This document shows, piece by piece, positions 6,575 through 15,600 of a DNA stretch of 16,316 nt. The position numbers and the translations under genes were made by a program. The notes under the pieces were generated by a model, which had not been told where the DNA came from, made no database searches, and worked only from the letters and a program-made list of their open reading frames with translations. The stretch is taken from the NCBI GenBank assembly GCA_016934645.1, contig JAFGSL010000625.1, positions 1-16,316 on the forward strand, given 5' to 3'. The stretch comes from Anaerolineae bacterium. Lineage in GTDB: Bacteria > Chloroflexota > Anaerolineae > B4-G1 > SLSP01. Each line of letters opens with the position of its first letter. Position 1 is the first letter of the stretch.

Positions 6575-7852
6575 ATGAAAAGCTATTCGTGGGCGCAATG
6601 GACCAGAGCCGTCAGCATCACACTGTTGTTAGTGAGCATGCTGTTCCTCGTGCGCGGGGAAGGAGGGCCGCCGCAAGATTTCAAATTCCGGCTGAACATC
6701 GCCACCACGCACCAAGCATTCAACTTCTTCACATGGGAAGTCAAGACCCTCGCTCGCAAATTGGCCTTTGGCGCGCTCAGCCCGCAGCGATTTATGGACG
6801 AGGACCAGCGTGCCCGGTTTGTCCTCGACTATCTCGATCAAGTGCGGGAGGCATCACAATTAACCAACGAAATCAGCCGCGCTTATAGCAACCTGGAGAT
6901 CGACGACCCGGCGGCAGCGACGCAGACGCAGCAGGATACGTTGACCGAACTGCGCGCGCAGATGCAGCGCAGTGGCCTGGTCGCCGAAGCGATCCTGGGC
7001 GAACAGGTGAGTGAAGTCCTGTACAGCGGCGGATTCGGTATGCTGGCGCAAATTCTGCCGCCGGTCAGTAGCACATTCACCCCGCTGCCTTACCTGCTGG
7101 TCATTTCACCCCGCGAGATCATCCAGAGCATATACCAGCGTCCCCTAGTTGCCGGGCTGACAGCAGCAGATCAAGATGTCATCGAGCAAGATATCGAAAG
7201 TATGTTTCTCGACAAATCTGCTTACGTCACCGGCATCGGCGGACTAGCAGCCTATCCTGCGATGCTTCTGGAAAGCAGTTCCATCGACTGGGTGAGCGAT
7301 ACTGTCGCACACGAATGGTCGCATCACTATCTGGTCTTTTACCCGCTGGGTTTTTACTACGACAGATCGGGTGAAACGCGCACGCTGAACGAAACGGCAG
7401 CATCGTTGATGGGCGAGTGGGCCGGGCAGGAAATCATCCTGCGCTTTTACGCACAATACTTGAATCGCCCTAAACACCTCCCTAACCCTCTCACACTCAC
7501 TGAAGAAGAAACAATGGCGAATCAGGCATATTTCGACTACGGCGCAGAGATGCATCTCACACGTGTCACCGTGGACCAACTGCTGGCCGAGGGCAAAATC
7601 GAAGAGGCAGAGGCGTATATGGAAGAGCGACGGCGGTATTTTGTCGCCAACGGCTACCGGGTACGACGTTTGAACCAGGCATACTTCGCTTTCCATGGGG
7701 CTTACGCCAGCACGACAGGCGCGGCCGGCAAAGACCCCATCGGGCCAGCAGTGCGCCAAGCATGGGCACTCAGCGCAACGCCACGCGAATTCCTGCACAC
7801 CCTTGGCCCGATCACCACGTTAGCAGCACTCAAAGCGCGAATTATGGAGTAA
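6575..7852 (+). CDS. Membrane-anchored putative zinc metallopeptidase (HExxH...NE)
   Basis: A 425-residue protein. Residues about 12-27 are hydrophobic (AVSITLLLVSMLFLV) and form a signal anchor, so the rest probably lies outside the membrane. An H246-E-W-S-H250 motif sits in a VAHEWSHH segment, and N272-E273 follows in LNETAASLMGEW. HExxH with a glutamate 23 residues after the second histidine is the arrangement of gluzincin peptidases, with two His and one Glu as zinc ligands. This resembles the 'HELxH...NE' pattern of the putative aminopeptidase family PF10023. The N-terminal half contains a Gln/Thr-rich helical stretch (about 110-135). I do not recognise the exact family or the substrate. 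It lacks a Shine-Dalgarno site and lies divergent from gyrA, 145 bp before mreB. A cell-wall role is only a guess from position. Confidence 0.7.
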   Translation: MKSYSWAQWTRAVSITLLLVSMLFLVRGEGGPPQDFKFRLNIATTHQAFNFFTWEVKTLARKLAFGALSPQRFMDEDQRARFVLDYLDQVREASQLTNEISRAYSNLEIDDPAAATQTQQDTLTELRAQMQRSGLVAEAILGEQVSEVLYSGGFGMLAQILPPVSSTFTPLPYLLVISPREIIQSIYQRPLVAGLTAADQDVIEQDIESMFLDKSAYVTGIGGLAAYPAMLLESSSIDWVSDTVAHEWSHHYLVFYPLGFYYDRSGETRTLNETAASLMGEWAGQEIILRFYAQYLNRPKHLPNPLTLTEEETMANQAYFDYGAEMHLTRVTVDQLLAEGKIEEAEAYMEERRRYFVANGYRVRRLNQAYFAFHGAYASTTGAAGKDPIGPAVRQAWALSATPREFLHTLGPITTLAALKARIME

Positions 7853-7864
7853 GAAGTAGGATAG

Positions 7865-7927
7865 AATTCATCATTCGTCGATTTGCTGATTCGCTCATTC
7901 ACCATTCGCCATCTGCCATTTCCAATT
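7865..7927. repeat. Degenerate heptamer tract upstream of mreB
   Basis: About nine 7-base units centred on 'ATT' (for example CATTCGT, CTGATTC, CACCATT, TGCCATT) fill the gap after the metallopeptidase stop. Read on the minus strand the words become AAATGGC, GAATGGT and so on, the same family as the tract at 15711-15752. Its last bases run into the -35 region of the mreB promoter. Confidence 0.75.
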
Positions 7928-7953
7928 GCGGCTAAGGTATGCTATGGTATAAT
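7926..7953 (+). promoter_or_regulatory. Extended -10 promoter for mreB cluster
   Basis: A perfect TATAAT (7948-7953) is preceded by TG one base upstream, giving the extended -10 form TGGTATAAT (7945-7953). A weak -35 (TTGCGG, 7926-7931) lies 16 bp away, which is usual for extended -10 promoters. Start near 7960 gives a leader of about 38 nt before the TTG start of mreB. It is the only good promoter seen ahead of mreBCD-mrdA. Confidence 0.65.
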
Positions 7954-7997
7954 CGAAAGGTGGACTTAACAAATGAAGATATGGATAGAGGACGCGA

Positions 7998-9071
7998 TTG
8001 TTTAATCCGATAGACGCACTGCTAGGGTTATTCTCCCTAGACATAGGCATCGACCTAGGCACAGCTAACACGCTGGTTTACGTGCGCGGTAAGGGTATCA
8101 TCAGCAACGAACCCTCGTGGGTCGCCGTCGATAGCAATCGCCGCGACTACGTACTGGCCGTAGGTGCGGAAGCAAAGGAAATGGTGGGGAAAACACCGCC
8201 TAACATCGTCGCCATTCGCCCGCTCCGCGACGGCGTAATCTCCGAATTCGACATCACCGAGGCAATGCTGCGGCACTTCATCAAACAGGCGCACCGCCAG
8301 TTGTTCATCCCTTTCCCTCGCCCGCGCGTTGTGGTCGGTATCCCTAGCGGCGTGACCGAAGTGGAAAAGCGCGCCGTGCGTGATGCAGCTCTGGAAGCTG
8401 GTGCACGCGAAGCCTATCTAATCGAAGAACCGATAGCGGCAGCAATTGGAGCCGGACTCCCCGTGACCGAAGCACAAGGGAGTATGATCGTCGATATCGG
8501 GGGTGGAACGACAGAAGTTGCCGTGTTCGCGCTCAAAGGCATCGTCGTGAGCAAAAGCCTCCGCATCGCTGGCGACGAATTGGACGACGACATCGTGCAG
8601 TACGCACGCCAGAAGTACAACCTGGCGATCAGTGAACGCACAGCCGAGCGCGTCAAGATCAACATCGGGTCGGCCTATCCACTGCCCGAAGAGCGCACGA
8701 TGGCGATGCGCGGGCGTAACCTGATCACCGGCCTGCCCGAAGAAATCGAAATCAGCAGTATCGAAATCCGCGAAGCGTTAAGCCGCTCGACCAACATCAT
8801 CGTGGACCTGGTCCGCGATACGTTAGATGAGACGCCCCCCGAACTGGTTTCAGATTTGATGGAAACCGGCATTTGTCTTGCCGGCGGCGGGGGACTGTTG
8901 AAAGGCCTGGCCGAGCGCGTTGCCGAAGAAACCCACATCCGGGCCTGGGTCGCACAAGATCCACTGACGTGCGTTGCCCGTGGCGCGGGTATGGTGCTGG
9001 AGAACCTCGAAGTCCTCCGCCCCACCCTTTCCAGCGACGACCGACGTCATCCCGGAGGCTCGGCTTCGTAA
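7998..9071 (+). CDS. mreB: Rod-shape determining actin homologue MreB
   Basis: A 357-residue bacterial actin. It polymerises on the inner face of the membrane and positions the elongasome that builds side-wall peptidoglycan. Landmarks are phosphate-1 loop DIGIDLGTANT (15-25), phosphate-2 loop IVDIGGGTTEV (164-174), and the adenosine motif CLAGGGGLLKGL (293-304). The N-terminus MFNPIDALLGLFS is amphipathic, as in MreBs that bind membrane directly. Translation starts at TTG 7998, preceded by GAGG at 7988-7991. No ATG or GTG in this frame gives a proper N-terminus. The C-terminal 20 residues or so are polar and variable. It is the first gene of mreB-mreC-mreD-mrdA. Confidence 0.96.
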   Translation: MFNPIDALLGLFSLDIGIDLGTANTLVYVRGKGIISNEPSWVAVDSNRRDYVLAVGAEAKEMVGKTPPNIVAIRPLRDGVISEFDITEAMLRHFIKQAHRQLFIPFPRPRVVVGIPSGVTEVEKRAVRDAALEAGAREAYLIEEPIAAAIGAGLPVTEAQGSMIVDIGGGTTEVAVFALKGIVVSKSLRIAGDELDDDIVQYARQKYNLAISERTAERVKINIGSAYPLPEERTMAMRGRNLITGLPEEIEISSIEIREALSRSTNIIVDLVRDTLDETPPELVSDLMETGICLAGGGGLLKGLAERVAEETHIRAWVAQDPLTCVARGAGMVLENLEVLRPTLSSDDRRHPGGSAS

Positions 9072-9118
9072 CGCGTACTGCAGGATAGTGTATGCGCGGC
9101 AATAGAAAAGGATAGACC

Positions 9119-9994
9119 ATGCGACGGGAAAGCGGACAGTGGCTGCCCTGGGTATTGTTGGTCGTGGCGCTGCTCTTCCTGATCTTGATCGAAGCCGGTA
9201 CATTTAGTCCCTTAGAGAACTTGTTGGGGCAGATTATCGCTCCGGTTGCGCGGGGCGTGTCCGGCATCCTCGATACACTTGGCGACCTGGGGCAAACAGC
9301 ACAAGATATCCAGCAGCTTCAAGAGCAAGTCGCGGCGCTCCAAAGCGCGAACGACACACTGATCCAGGAAAATTACCGTCTGCGTGAGTTCAAGGCCGAA
9401 AACGAAGAACTGCGACGCATCCTCAACTTTGCACAGGAAAACCCCACCTACAGCTACATCGGCGCAGACGTCGTCGAGCGCGGTTGCGATACGTATCCTT
9501 GCGGCACACTGGTAGGAGAAGATACCAATCCTTATCTGCAGTACCTGATCATCAACACCGGCACGCGGCAAGGTGTCGCCGTCGGCATGCCGGTCGTCAC
9601 CAGCGGCGCGGTTTTGGTAGGGCGTGTCGCCCGCGTCTCGCCCAACTTGGCCTACATCCAGCTTATCAACGATCCGCAAAGCCAGATTGCCGCAATGCTT
9701 CAAGAAACCCGCGTCACCGGTATGGTGGTCGGGACAACGGAAGGAGGCCTGAGCATGGTCGATATCCTGCCCGATGAAGAGGTCGCCGGCGGCGAAACCG
9801 TCATCACGTCTGCGGCAGGCGGGTTGCTCCCCAGGGGATTGATCCTGGGCCAGGTGGAAAGCATCTCGTACCTGGAATCCGATCTCTTCCAGCGCGCTGT
9901 GATCCGTCCGGCGATTGACTTTAAACGACTGGAAATGGTGTTGGTGATCACAGATTTTGAGCACGTCGATTTACAAGAATTGGAAGAGGAATAA
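9119..9994 (+). CDS. mreC: Rod-shape determining protein MreC
   Basis: A 291-residue bitopic membrane protein that links MreB to PBP2 and activates the latter. One transmembrane segment (about 9-25, WLPWVLLVVALLFLILI) is followed by a periplasmic/extracytoplasmic coiled coil (about 60-100, heptads rich in Gln, Glu and Leu, ending ENEELRRIL). The family beta-barrel core comes next, with GTRQGVAVGMPVVTSGAVLVGRV, INDPQSQIAAM and GGLLPRGLILGQV. Length is normal. AAGGAT precedes the ATG at good spacing. The gap to mreB is 47 bp. An extra C-G-C pair of cysteines (GCDTYPCG, about 122-129) lies in the barrel entry loop and may form a disulphide. The C-terminus is acidic (LQELEEE). Confidence 0.94.
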   Translation: MRRESGQWLPWVLLVVALLFLILIEAGTFSPLENLLGQIIAPVARGVSGILDTLGDLGQTAQDIQQLQEQVAALQSANDTLIQENYRLREFKAENEELRRILNFAQENPTYSYIGADVVERGCDTYPCGTLVGEDTNPYLQYLIINTGTRQGVAVGMPVVTSGAVLVGRVARVSPNLAYIQLINDPQSQIAAMLQETRVTGMVVGTTEGGLSMVDILPDEEVAGGETVITSAAGGLLPRGLILGQVESISYLESDLFQRAVIRPAIDFKRLEMVLVITDFEHVDLQELEEE

Positions 9995-10006
9995 GGCTTA
10001 ACTACA

Positions 10007-10513
10007 ATGAGCTTGTACTTTGGAATTCCCATACTGATGGCGGCGGCTGTCATCCAGAGCGTGTGGGTAGAAGGTATACAAATTGTCGGCGGGCGACCAG
10101 ATCTGGTGCTGCTCTTGACCGTGACGTGGGCCATTATCCGTGGGGCTAACGAAGGCGCAGTCTGGGGATTCGTCGGCGGGATTTTCTGCGACCTGCTCTC
10201 CGGTGGCGCTTTTGGTCTCTGGACGCTGGCACTGACCGCTGTAGGTTTTCTCGCGGGGCAGCCCTGGGTGCATGCCCTAGGGCCGACGGTTATCCGGCTG
10301 GCGCTGATGTCGGCGCTTGGCACACTGTTCGGGCATGCCATCCTGCTGGGCACGATGGCGATACTGGGATACAGCATCGACCTCGGTCGCGCCGTGCAGA
10401 CAGTCGCGGGGCCGGCGGCGTTGCTTAACTTCCTGCTCTCCCCCTTTGCCTTCACCTTCCTGGTCTGGTTCCACAAGCGCACGCAACCGCGCCTGGGAGG
10501 ATTTGCCCAATGA
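10007..10513 (+). CDS. mreD: Rod-shape determining protein MreD
   Basis: A 168-residue integral membrane protein with about five hydrophobic segments, normal length for MreD. Family-like features are the early GGRPDLVLLLTVTWAI segment and the GAVWGFVGGIFCDLLSGGAFGLWTLAL stretch, where the G-x-x-x-D-L-L-S-G core is typical. MreD forms part of the MreBCD-RodA-PBP2 complex. Its biochemical function is not established. The gene follows mreC by 12 bp and ends in ATGA, sharing 4 bp with the PBP2 start, so the two are probably translationally coupled. Identification rests on position plus the motif, since MreD is weakly conserved. Confidence 0.9.
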   Translation: MSLYFGIPILMAAAVIQSVWVEGIQIVGGRPDLVLLLTVTWAIIRGANEGAVWGFVGGIFCDLLSGGAFGLWTLALTAVGFLAGQPWVHALGPTVIRLALMSALGTLFGHAILLGTMAILGYSIDLGRAVQTVAGPAALLNFLLSPFAFTFLVWFHKRTQPRLGGFAQ

Positions 10514-12672
10514 GTTACCTGAACGGCAATGGGCCACGCATCAACGGCCCACGCAAACGGGGATCGCGTAGACACGGTGAGATCGACAGCCAGGCATCAC
10601 GCCCGCCCTGGATTCAGCGCGCGCCACGTGTGGCAGTCGTTGGGTGGGTCATCCTGCTCGTGTTGGGGCTATATCTCATCCGCCTGTGGCAACTGCAATT
10701 TTTGGAAGGTGGTGCCTGGCAGACCCGTGCTGAGCGACAGCAAAGCCGTCTCGACACCGTTTCTCCGCCGCGCGGCGTCATCTACGACCGCAGCGGCGAA
10801 ATCCTGGTGCGCAATATCCCCGCGTATAACGTCACCATCACGCCTGGCCTGCTGCCCGAGGACCCCGAGCGTGAGCGCGCCGTGCTTATGCGCCTCGCGC
10901 AGATCCTCGATGTCCCCTATAGCACCACCCAAGGGCTGGACATCCCCGAGTATCAAGGCGAACTGCGGACCGTGGGACGCGCAGCATTTCCCCCCTACGG
11001 CGAGAGCCCGGAGGAGGGTTTGCTAGAAATGGTAGAAAACGTGCGCTGGTTGGAACCTTACAGCCCCATTGTCGTAGAACAAAACATCGACCGCGACCTC
11101 GCTTTGCTCATCGCGCAAGAGAGCAGTGTCACCATACCCGGTGTGGGGATCGAGATCACGCCGCGCCGCAACTATATCTACGGTTCGCAAACATCACAAA
11201 TACTCGGCTTTTTGGGACCGATTCCCTCGGATCAAGTCACCGAGTATGAGGGCAAAGGCTACAATCCAAACACGGACAGTATCGGCTACGCCGGAGTGGA
11301 AGCACAGATGGAAGAATTCCTGCGTGGCACGCCAGGGCGGCGGTTGGTGGAAAAGGATGTCCTGGGACAGGAGCTGCAAACTATCAGCGAGACGCCGCCC
11401 AGTTCAGGGGACAACGTCTACCTCACCCTGGACGTGGAATTGCAACAGGTCGCCGAAGACGCTCTGCGCGCCGGGTTAGACGTTGCGGGTTCACAGCGCG
11501 GGGTGGTGGTGATTTTGGATCCGCGCGATGGGCAGGTCCTCTCAATGGTGAGTTTACCCACTTACGATGACAATATGTTCAGTGGGAAATTGGATATGGA
11601 CGCCTACCGCGCTATGTTGAGCGATCCGCACCGACCACTCATCAACCACGCCATTGCCGATCAAATTCCGCCGGGTTCGATCTTCAAAGTCATCCCCGCT
11701 ACCGCCGCGTTGCAGGAAGGCGTTATCAACCGCTATACGATTATCAACGATCCAGGCAAGTTCTACCTGCCTAACAAATTCGCACCTGACAATCCTGAGC
11801 TGGCACAACCTTTCTACTGTTGGATTTATCTACAATACGGCACAGGTCACGGACCGATTAATGTTGTGGATGCACTGGCACAGTCGTGTGACACATTCTT
11901 CTACCAGGTTGCCGGTGGTTACGAGGAAACCAAATTCGAGGGCCTAGGCATCGACCGTTTGGCAGCCTACGCGCAGACGTTCGGGCTGGGGGCGCTCACG
12001 CAAATCGACATCCCCGGAGAAGCGACTGGTCTGGTACCGACTCCGGCATGGAAACGGCAGACCTACCAGGAAACATGGACCACCGGCGACACCTACATCA
12101 CCGGCATCGGTCAGGGGAATTTGCTGGCAACGCCGCTGCAAATGGCCAACGTGTTCGCCACCGTCGCCAACGGCGGCACCCTTTATGCTCCGCAACTCAT
12201 CCACCACGTCGCAGATACAGACGGCAATATCATCCGCGACTTCACGCCGAAAGTCATCGATACACTGGACATCGCCGAATCGGTGTGGCAGATCGTGCGG
12301 GAGGGATTGGATCTGGCTGTGTCGGACACAGGGACCGGGAAACGGGCAGATCTCCCCGAACTGGGCATCAACGTCGCTGGCAAAACGGGGACTGCTGAGT
12401 ACTGTGACGACATCGCCCTCAAGGCCGGTCGCTGTGATGTGGCGCAAGGGCAAACGCTTCCCACGCACGCCTGGTTTGCGGCCTATGCCCCCTTCGACAC
12501 TCCCGAGATTGTCGTGATCGTCTGGATTTACGATGGCGGTGAGGGTTCCACGCGAGCTGCCCCGGTAGCCCATGATATTCTGGACTTCTACTTTAGGCGC
12601 AGTCTGGGGCTGCTGGACCAGCCAGAAGGCGAGGCGCCTGCGGAGGCAACGCCTGCGGAGGCAACACCCTGA
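10510..12672 (+). CDS. mrdA: Penicillin-binding protein 2 (class B transpeptidase)
   Basis: A 720-residue class B PBP that crosslinks peptidoglycan during elongation. There is a basic cytoplasmic tail, a transmembrane segment at about 41-59, a dimerisation/pedestal domain opening with PPRGVIYDRSGEILVRN, and then the transpeptidase domain. The active-site motifs are all present: S390-I-F-K393 (SxxK, nucleophile serine), S459-C-D (the SxN equivalent, in the SCD form usual for PBP2), and K625-T-G. Length is at the upper end for PBP2. The acidic, Ala/Pro-rich tail (PAEATPAEATP) is encoded by a 15-bp tandem repeat. It overlaps mreD by 4 bp. Its usual glycosyltransferase partner, RodA, is not encoded next to it. 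Confidence 0.95.
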   Translation: MSYLNGNGPRINGPRKRGSRRHGEIDSQASRPPWIQRAPRVAVVGWVILLVLGLYLIRLWQLQFLEGGAWQTRAERQQSRLDTVSPPRGVIYDRSGEILVRNIPAYNVTITPGLLPEDPERERAVLMRLAQILDVPYSTTQGLDIPEYQGELRTVGRAAFPPYGESPEEGLLEMVENVRWLEPYSPIVVEQNIDRDLALLIAQESSVTIPGVGIEITPRRNYIYGSQTSQILGFLGPIPSDQVTEYEGKGYNPNTDSIGYAGVEAQMEEFLRGTPGRRLVEKDVLGQELQTISETPPSSGDNVYLTLDVELQQVAEDALRAGLDVAGSQRGVVVILDPRDGQVLSMVSLPTYDDNMFSGKLDMDAYRAMLSDPHRPLINHAIADQIPPGSIFKVIPATAALQEGVINRYTIINDPGKFYLPNKFAPDNPELAQPFYCWIYLQYGTGHGPINVVDALAQSCDTFFYQVAGGYEETKFEGLGIDRLAAYAQTFGLGALTQIDIPGEATGLVPTPAWKRQTYQETWTTGDTYITGIGQGNLLATPLQMANVFATVANGGTLYAPQLIHHVADTDGNIIRDFTPKVIDTLDIAESVWQIVREGLDLAVSDTGTGKRADLPELGINVAGKTGTAEYCDDIALKAGRCDVAQGQTLPTHAWFAAYAPFDTPEIVVIVWIYDGGEGSTRAAPVAHDILDFYFRRSLGLLDQPEGEAPAEATPAEATP
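12636..12665 (+). repeat. 15-bp tandem duplication at the 3' end of mrdA
   Basis: GCCTGCGGAGGCAAC occurs twice in tandem (12636-12650 and 12651-12665), encoding PAEAT-PAEAT. The second copy places GGAGG shortly before the junction with the next gene, where it could serve as a ribosome binding site. Confidence 0.85.
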
Positions 12673-12698
12673 ACGTTCGTCGGGCTGCCGAACATGGG

Positions 12699-15600
12699 TT
12701 GCCCTGGCTCTACATCGGGCTATGCGGCGGTGTCTGGGGCGCGGGTCTGGCGCGTACACTAGCACTGGAATGGCTCACGGCACCGGATGGGCGCGCGTTT
12801 TTCTTCGGTGCGGTTGGTGTGGGAGTGCTGAGCCTCCTCAGTGCTGCGGTGTTGATAGCCGTCAGCCGTCAGCTTTCAGCTTTCAGCAGCGACACAGCAG
12901 CTTGGGACATTGCTAAAAGGTGTATTCCTCTGCTACTCCCCGCCATGGATGTATTCAGCGGGATGTTCCAACCCTGGCGCGGGCCGGTCTTGCTGGTTGG
13001 CGGTCTGGCATTGACGCTGCTTAATATGTGGCGTGGCCCCGCAGCGCACCGCCTCTCACCTCGCGCCGGCTTTGTCATTGCCGTGACGCTGCCGCTACTT
13101 GTCTATCTGCTCAACCTCTCCCCTTACGTCGGCGTCGCCGACACCTTCGAGTTCCAGGTAACAGCGTTGCGGCTGGGGATCGCCCACCCCACCGGCTACC
13201 CACTTTACGTGCTACTGGGAAAACTCTTCACGCCGCTGCCCTTTGGCACGCTGGCGTGGAAGGTCAACCTCACCGCCGCCGTCTGCGCCGCAGCGGCAAT
13301 GGGTGTCGTTTACCTGCTCGTCCACCGGCTGACACGCCATACGCTCGTCGCCGTATTGACGACACTCGCGCTGGCTTGGTCGTCCGCCGTCTGGTCGCAG
13401 GCCATCATCGCCGAGGTCTACGCGCTGAACCTGCTCTTCGTCGCGGGCGCGCTATGGTTCGCGCTGGACATCCTCGAAGGCCGTGCTATGCCCGCCACAC
13501 TCTGGCGCGCGGCGTTGCTGATGGGCCTTTCGCTCACCAATCACATCACCATGGTGATGCTCATCCCCGCGCTAGGGCTGACCTGCATGCTGCGCTGGCC
13601 CCGTCTGCGCGAAACTGCTTGCAGTTTAGGTGATTGGCTCAAGGCGGCGGCGCTTTTCGCGCTTGGATTGGCCGTCTACGCCTACATTCCACTGCGCTGG
13701 CCCGCGATCCACGAAGGGCAATGGATGGGCTTTGGCGAGTTCCTGGCCTACATCACCGGGCAGCAATTCGGCGGAGCACTGCAACTGGGGCTGCTGCGCG
13801 ATCCCACGCGCTATGCCATTCTCTGGCGTCTACTGCGCGAACCTTTCGGTGTGGTCGGGCTGGCATTGGCGGCCATAGGGCTGCTTTACCTCGCCATCAA
13901 ACGGTGGCGACTCGCGCTGGTGAGCCTTGCCGCATTCCTCCCCTACTGCTTCTACGCGCTAGTTTATCTGGTGCCCGACATCGACGTTTTCATCATCCCC
14001 GCGCATCTTATCCTGGTGCTGTGGATAGGAGTAGGCGCGGCGCGAATTACGAGTTGCGAATTACGAGTTGCGAATCGCGAATTACGAATTACGACGAATC
14101 GTGTGCTCATCACGCTGTTTGCTCTGCTGCCGCTGAGCCTGTTGTGGCGCAATCAGCCCTTGCAAAACATGCGCGCCGAGGGAGAAGCGGACGAAGCCTG
14201 GGGCCATTATACACTGTCGCAGCCGCTGGCCCCCGACGCCGCGATCCTCGCCGATAGCGAGAAATTCCCGCCGCTCTACTATCTGCAACAAGCTGAGGGA
14301 TTGCGCCCCGACCTGGACCTGGTGATGCTTTTCGACGAAGCACAGTATCGCGAAGCCATGGAAAGCCGTCTCTCGCAAGGACAACACGTTTATCTGGCGC
14401 GCTATTTGCCCGGCCTGGACGCCTATGGCGTCAGCGCAGTCGGTCCGTTGGTCGAAGTAGCTCCGTCCGCGCCTGCCACGCGCACCGCAACACTGCTAGC
14501 ACGCTTTGGTGATGCCCTGGCGATGCACAGTTTCCACCTCGAAGCGGATCCTGAAGGCCGTCCGCTACACCATCTGACATTGCTATGGCAGACAGAAGCG
14601 CCCGTCGGCGAAGACCTGGAGGTGCGCATCCGGCTTATGTCCGCCGCGCAGATGATTTGGGAGCGCCCCGCTACGCGCCCCGTTGGTGGCTATACGACCA
14701 CACAGGCATGGCCATCCGGAGTGGTGATCGCAGATTATCATCCCCTGCAATGGCCCACGTGGCTCTCGCCCGGAGACTACACCGTAGAGGTGGGGCTGTT
14801 CCCTCGCTTCGAGCAAACCGGGCTGCCAGTTGATGGAACAGAGGCAATCTGGTATCCCCTTACCCGCGTATCCCTACCGGCGGACGTCAACCAAGCACTT
14901 CCGCAACGCGATTATGCTTTGTTCGATGACGGCCTATGGCTCACCGGTGCAGATTTCCCCGGAGAGGGCTATGCGAATAGGCCACTCACCCTCGATCTCA
15001 CCTGGCAGCGCGGCAAGACCGTGCCTCAGGCCATGCCGGAAATCCGCTGGATCGAGGCGGCGGGGCAGAGTGTGCCAACGTCTACGTCACCAGGCCCCGG
15101 CAGCGACCCCGCCACGTGGTCATCAGGTGAAACACGGACGGTGCGCTATACCGTCGTGACGCCATCTGAACCGGGACGGTACAGATTAGCCGTCAGCCGT
15201 CAGCCGTCAGCCGTCAGCCAGAGTATGCCACGTTGCGGGTGGATGGAGAGGCGGCGCGACGACTGTGTGCTTGGCGAGGTCAACGTACTGCCCTCCAATG
15301 CGGAGCTGGCGAATTTCGGCAACCAGGTAACGCTGCTTGACGCAACGCTCGACGCCAGCGCGCTGCCCGCCGGGGGGCAGCTTCACGTCGATCTGCGCTG
15401 GCGCGGCCTGCGGGCGTGGGCACACAATTACACCGTCTTCGTCCAGGTCGTCGGTCCCGATGGCCAGTTGTACGGGCAAGCCGACAGTTGGCCGGTACAG
15501 GGCGCGCGTCCCACGAGCGGCTGGGCAGCAGGGGAAGAAATCGCCGATCCATACCGGCTTTACTTGAAGGAGAACGCGCCGCCGGGAGAGTACACCGTCA

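Noticed and set aside
7973..8005. Ten-codon mini-ORF (MKIWIEDAIV) overlapping the mreB start
   Set aside because: Its stop lies just past the mreB TTG, so a coupling leader peptide is conceivable, but there is no clear RBS for it and the length is easily random.
11944..12765. Minus-strand ORF of 273 codons
   Set aside because: Antisense to the PBP2 transpeptidase domain containing KTG. No motif or RBS.
12858..15219. Possible CRISPR-like array
   Set aside because: The repeats are 7-base words without spacers of 30-40 bases, they lie inside coding sequence, and no cas gene is near.
15220..15265. Possible compensated frameshift after the third heptamer tract (another frame reads EYATLRVDGEAAR)
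   Set aside because: The annotated frame gives a C...C segment running into DDCVLGEVNV, which fits the following beta-sandwich. Base composition does not clearly favour either frame. Only an alignment could decide.
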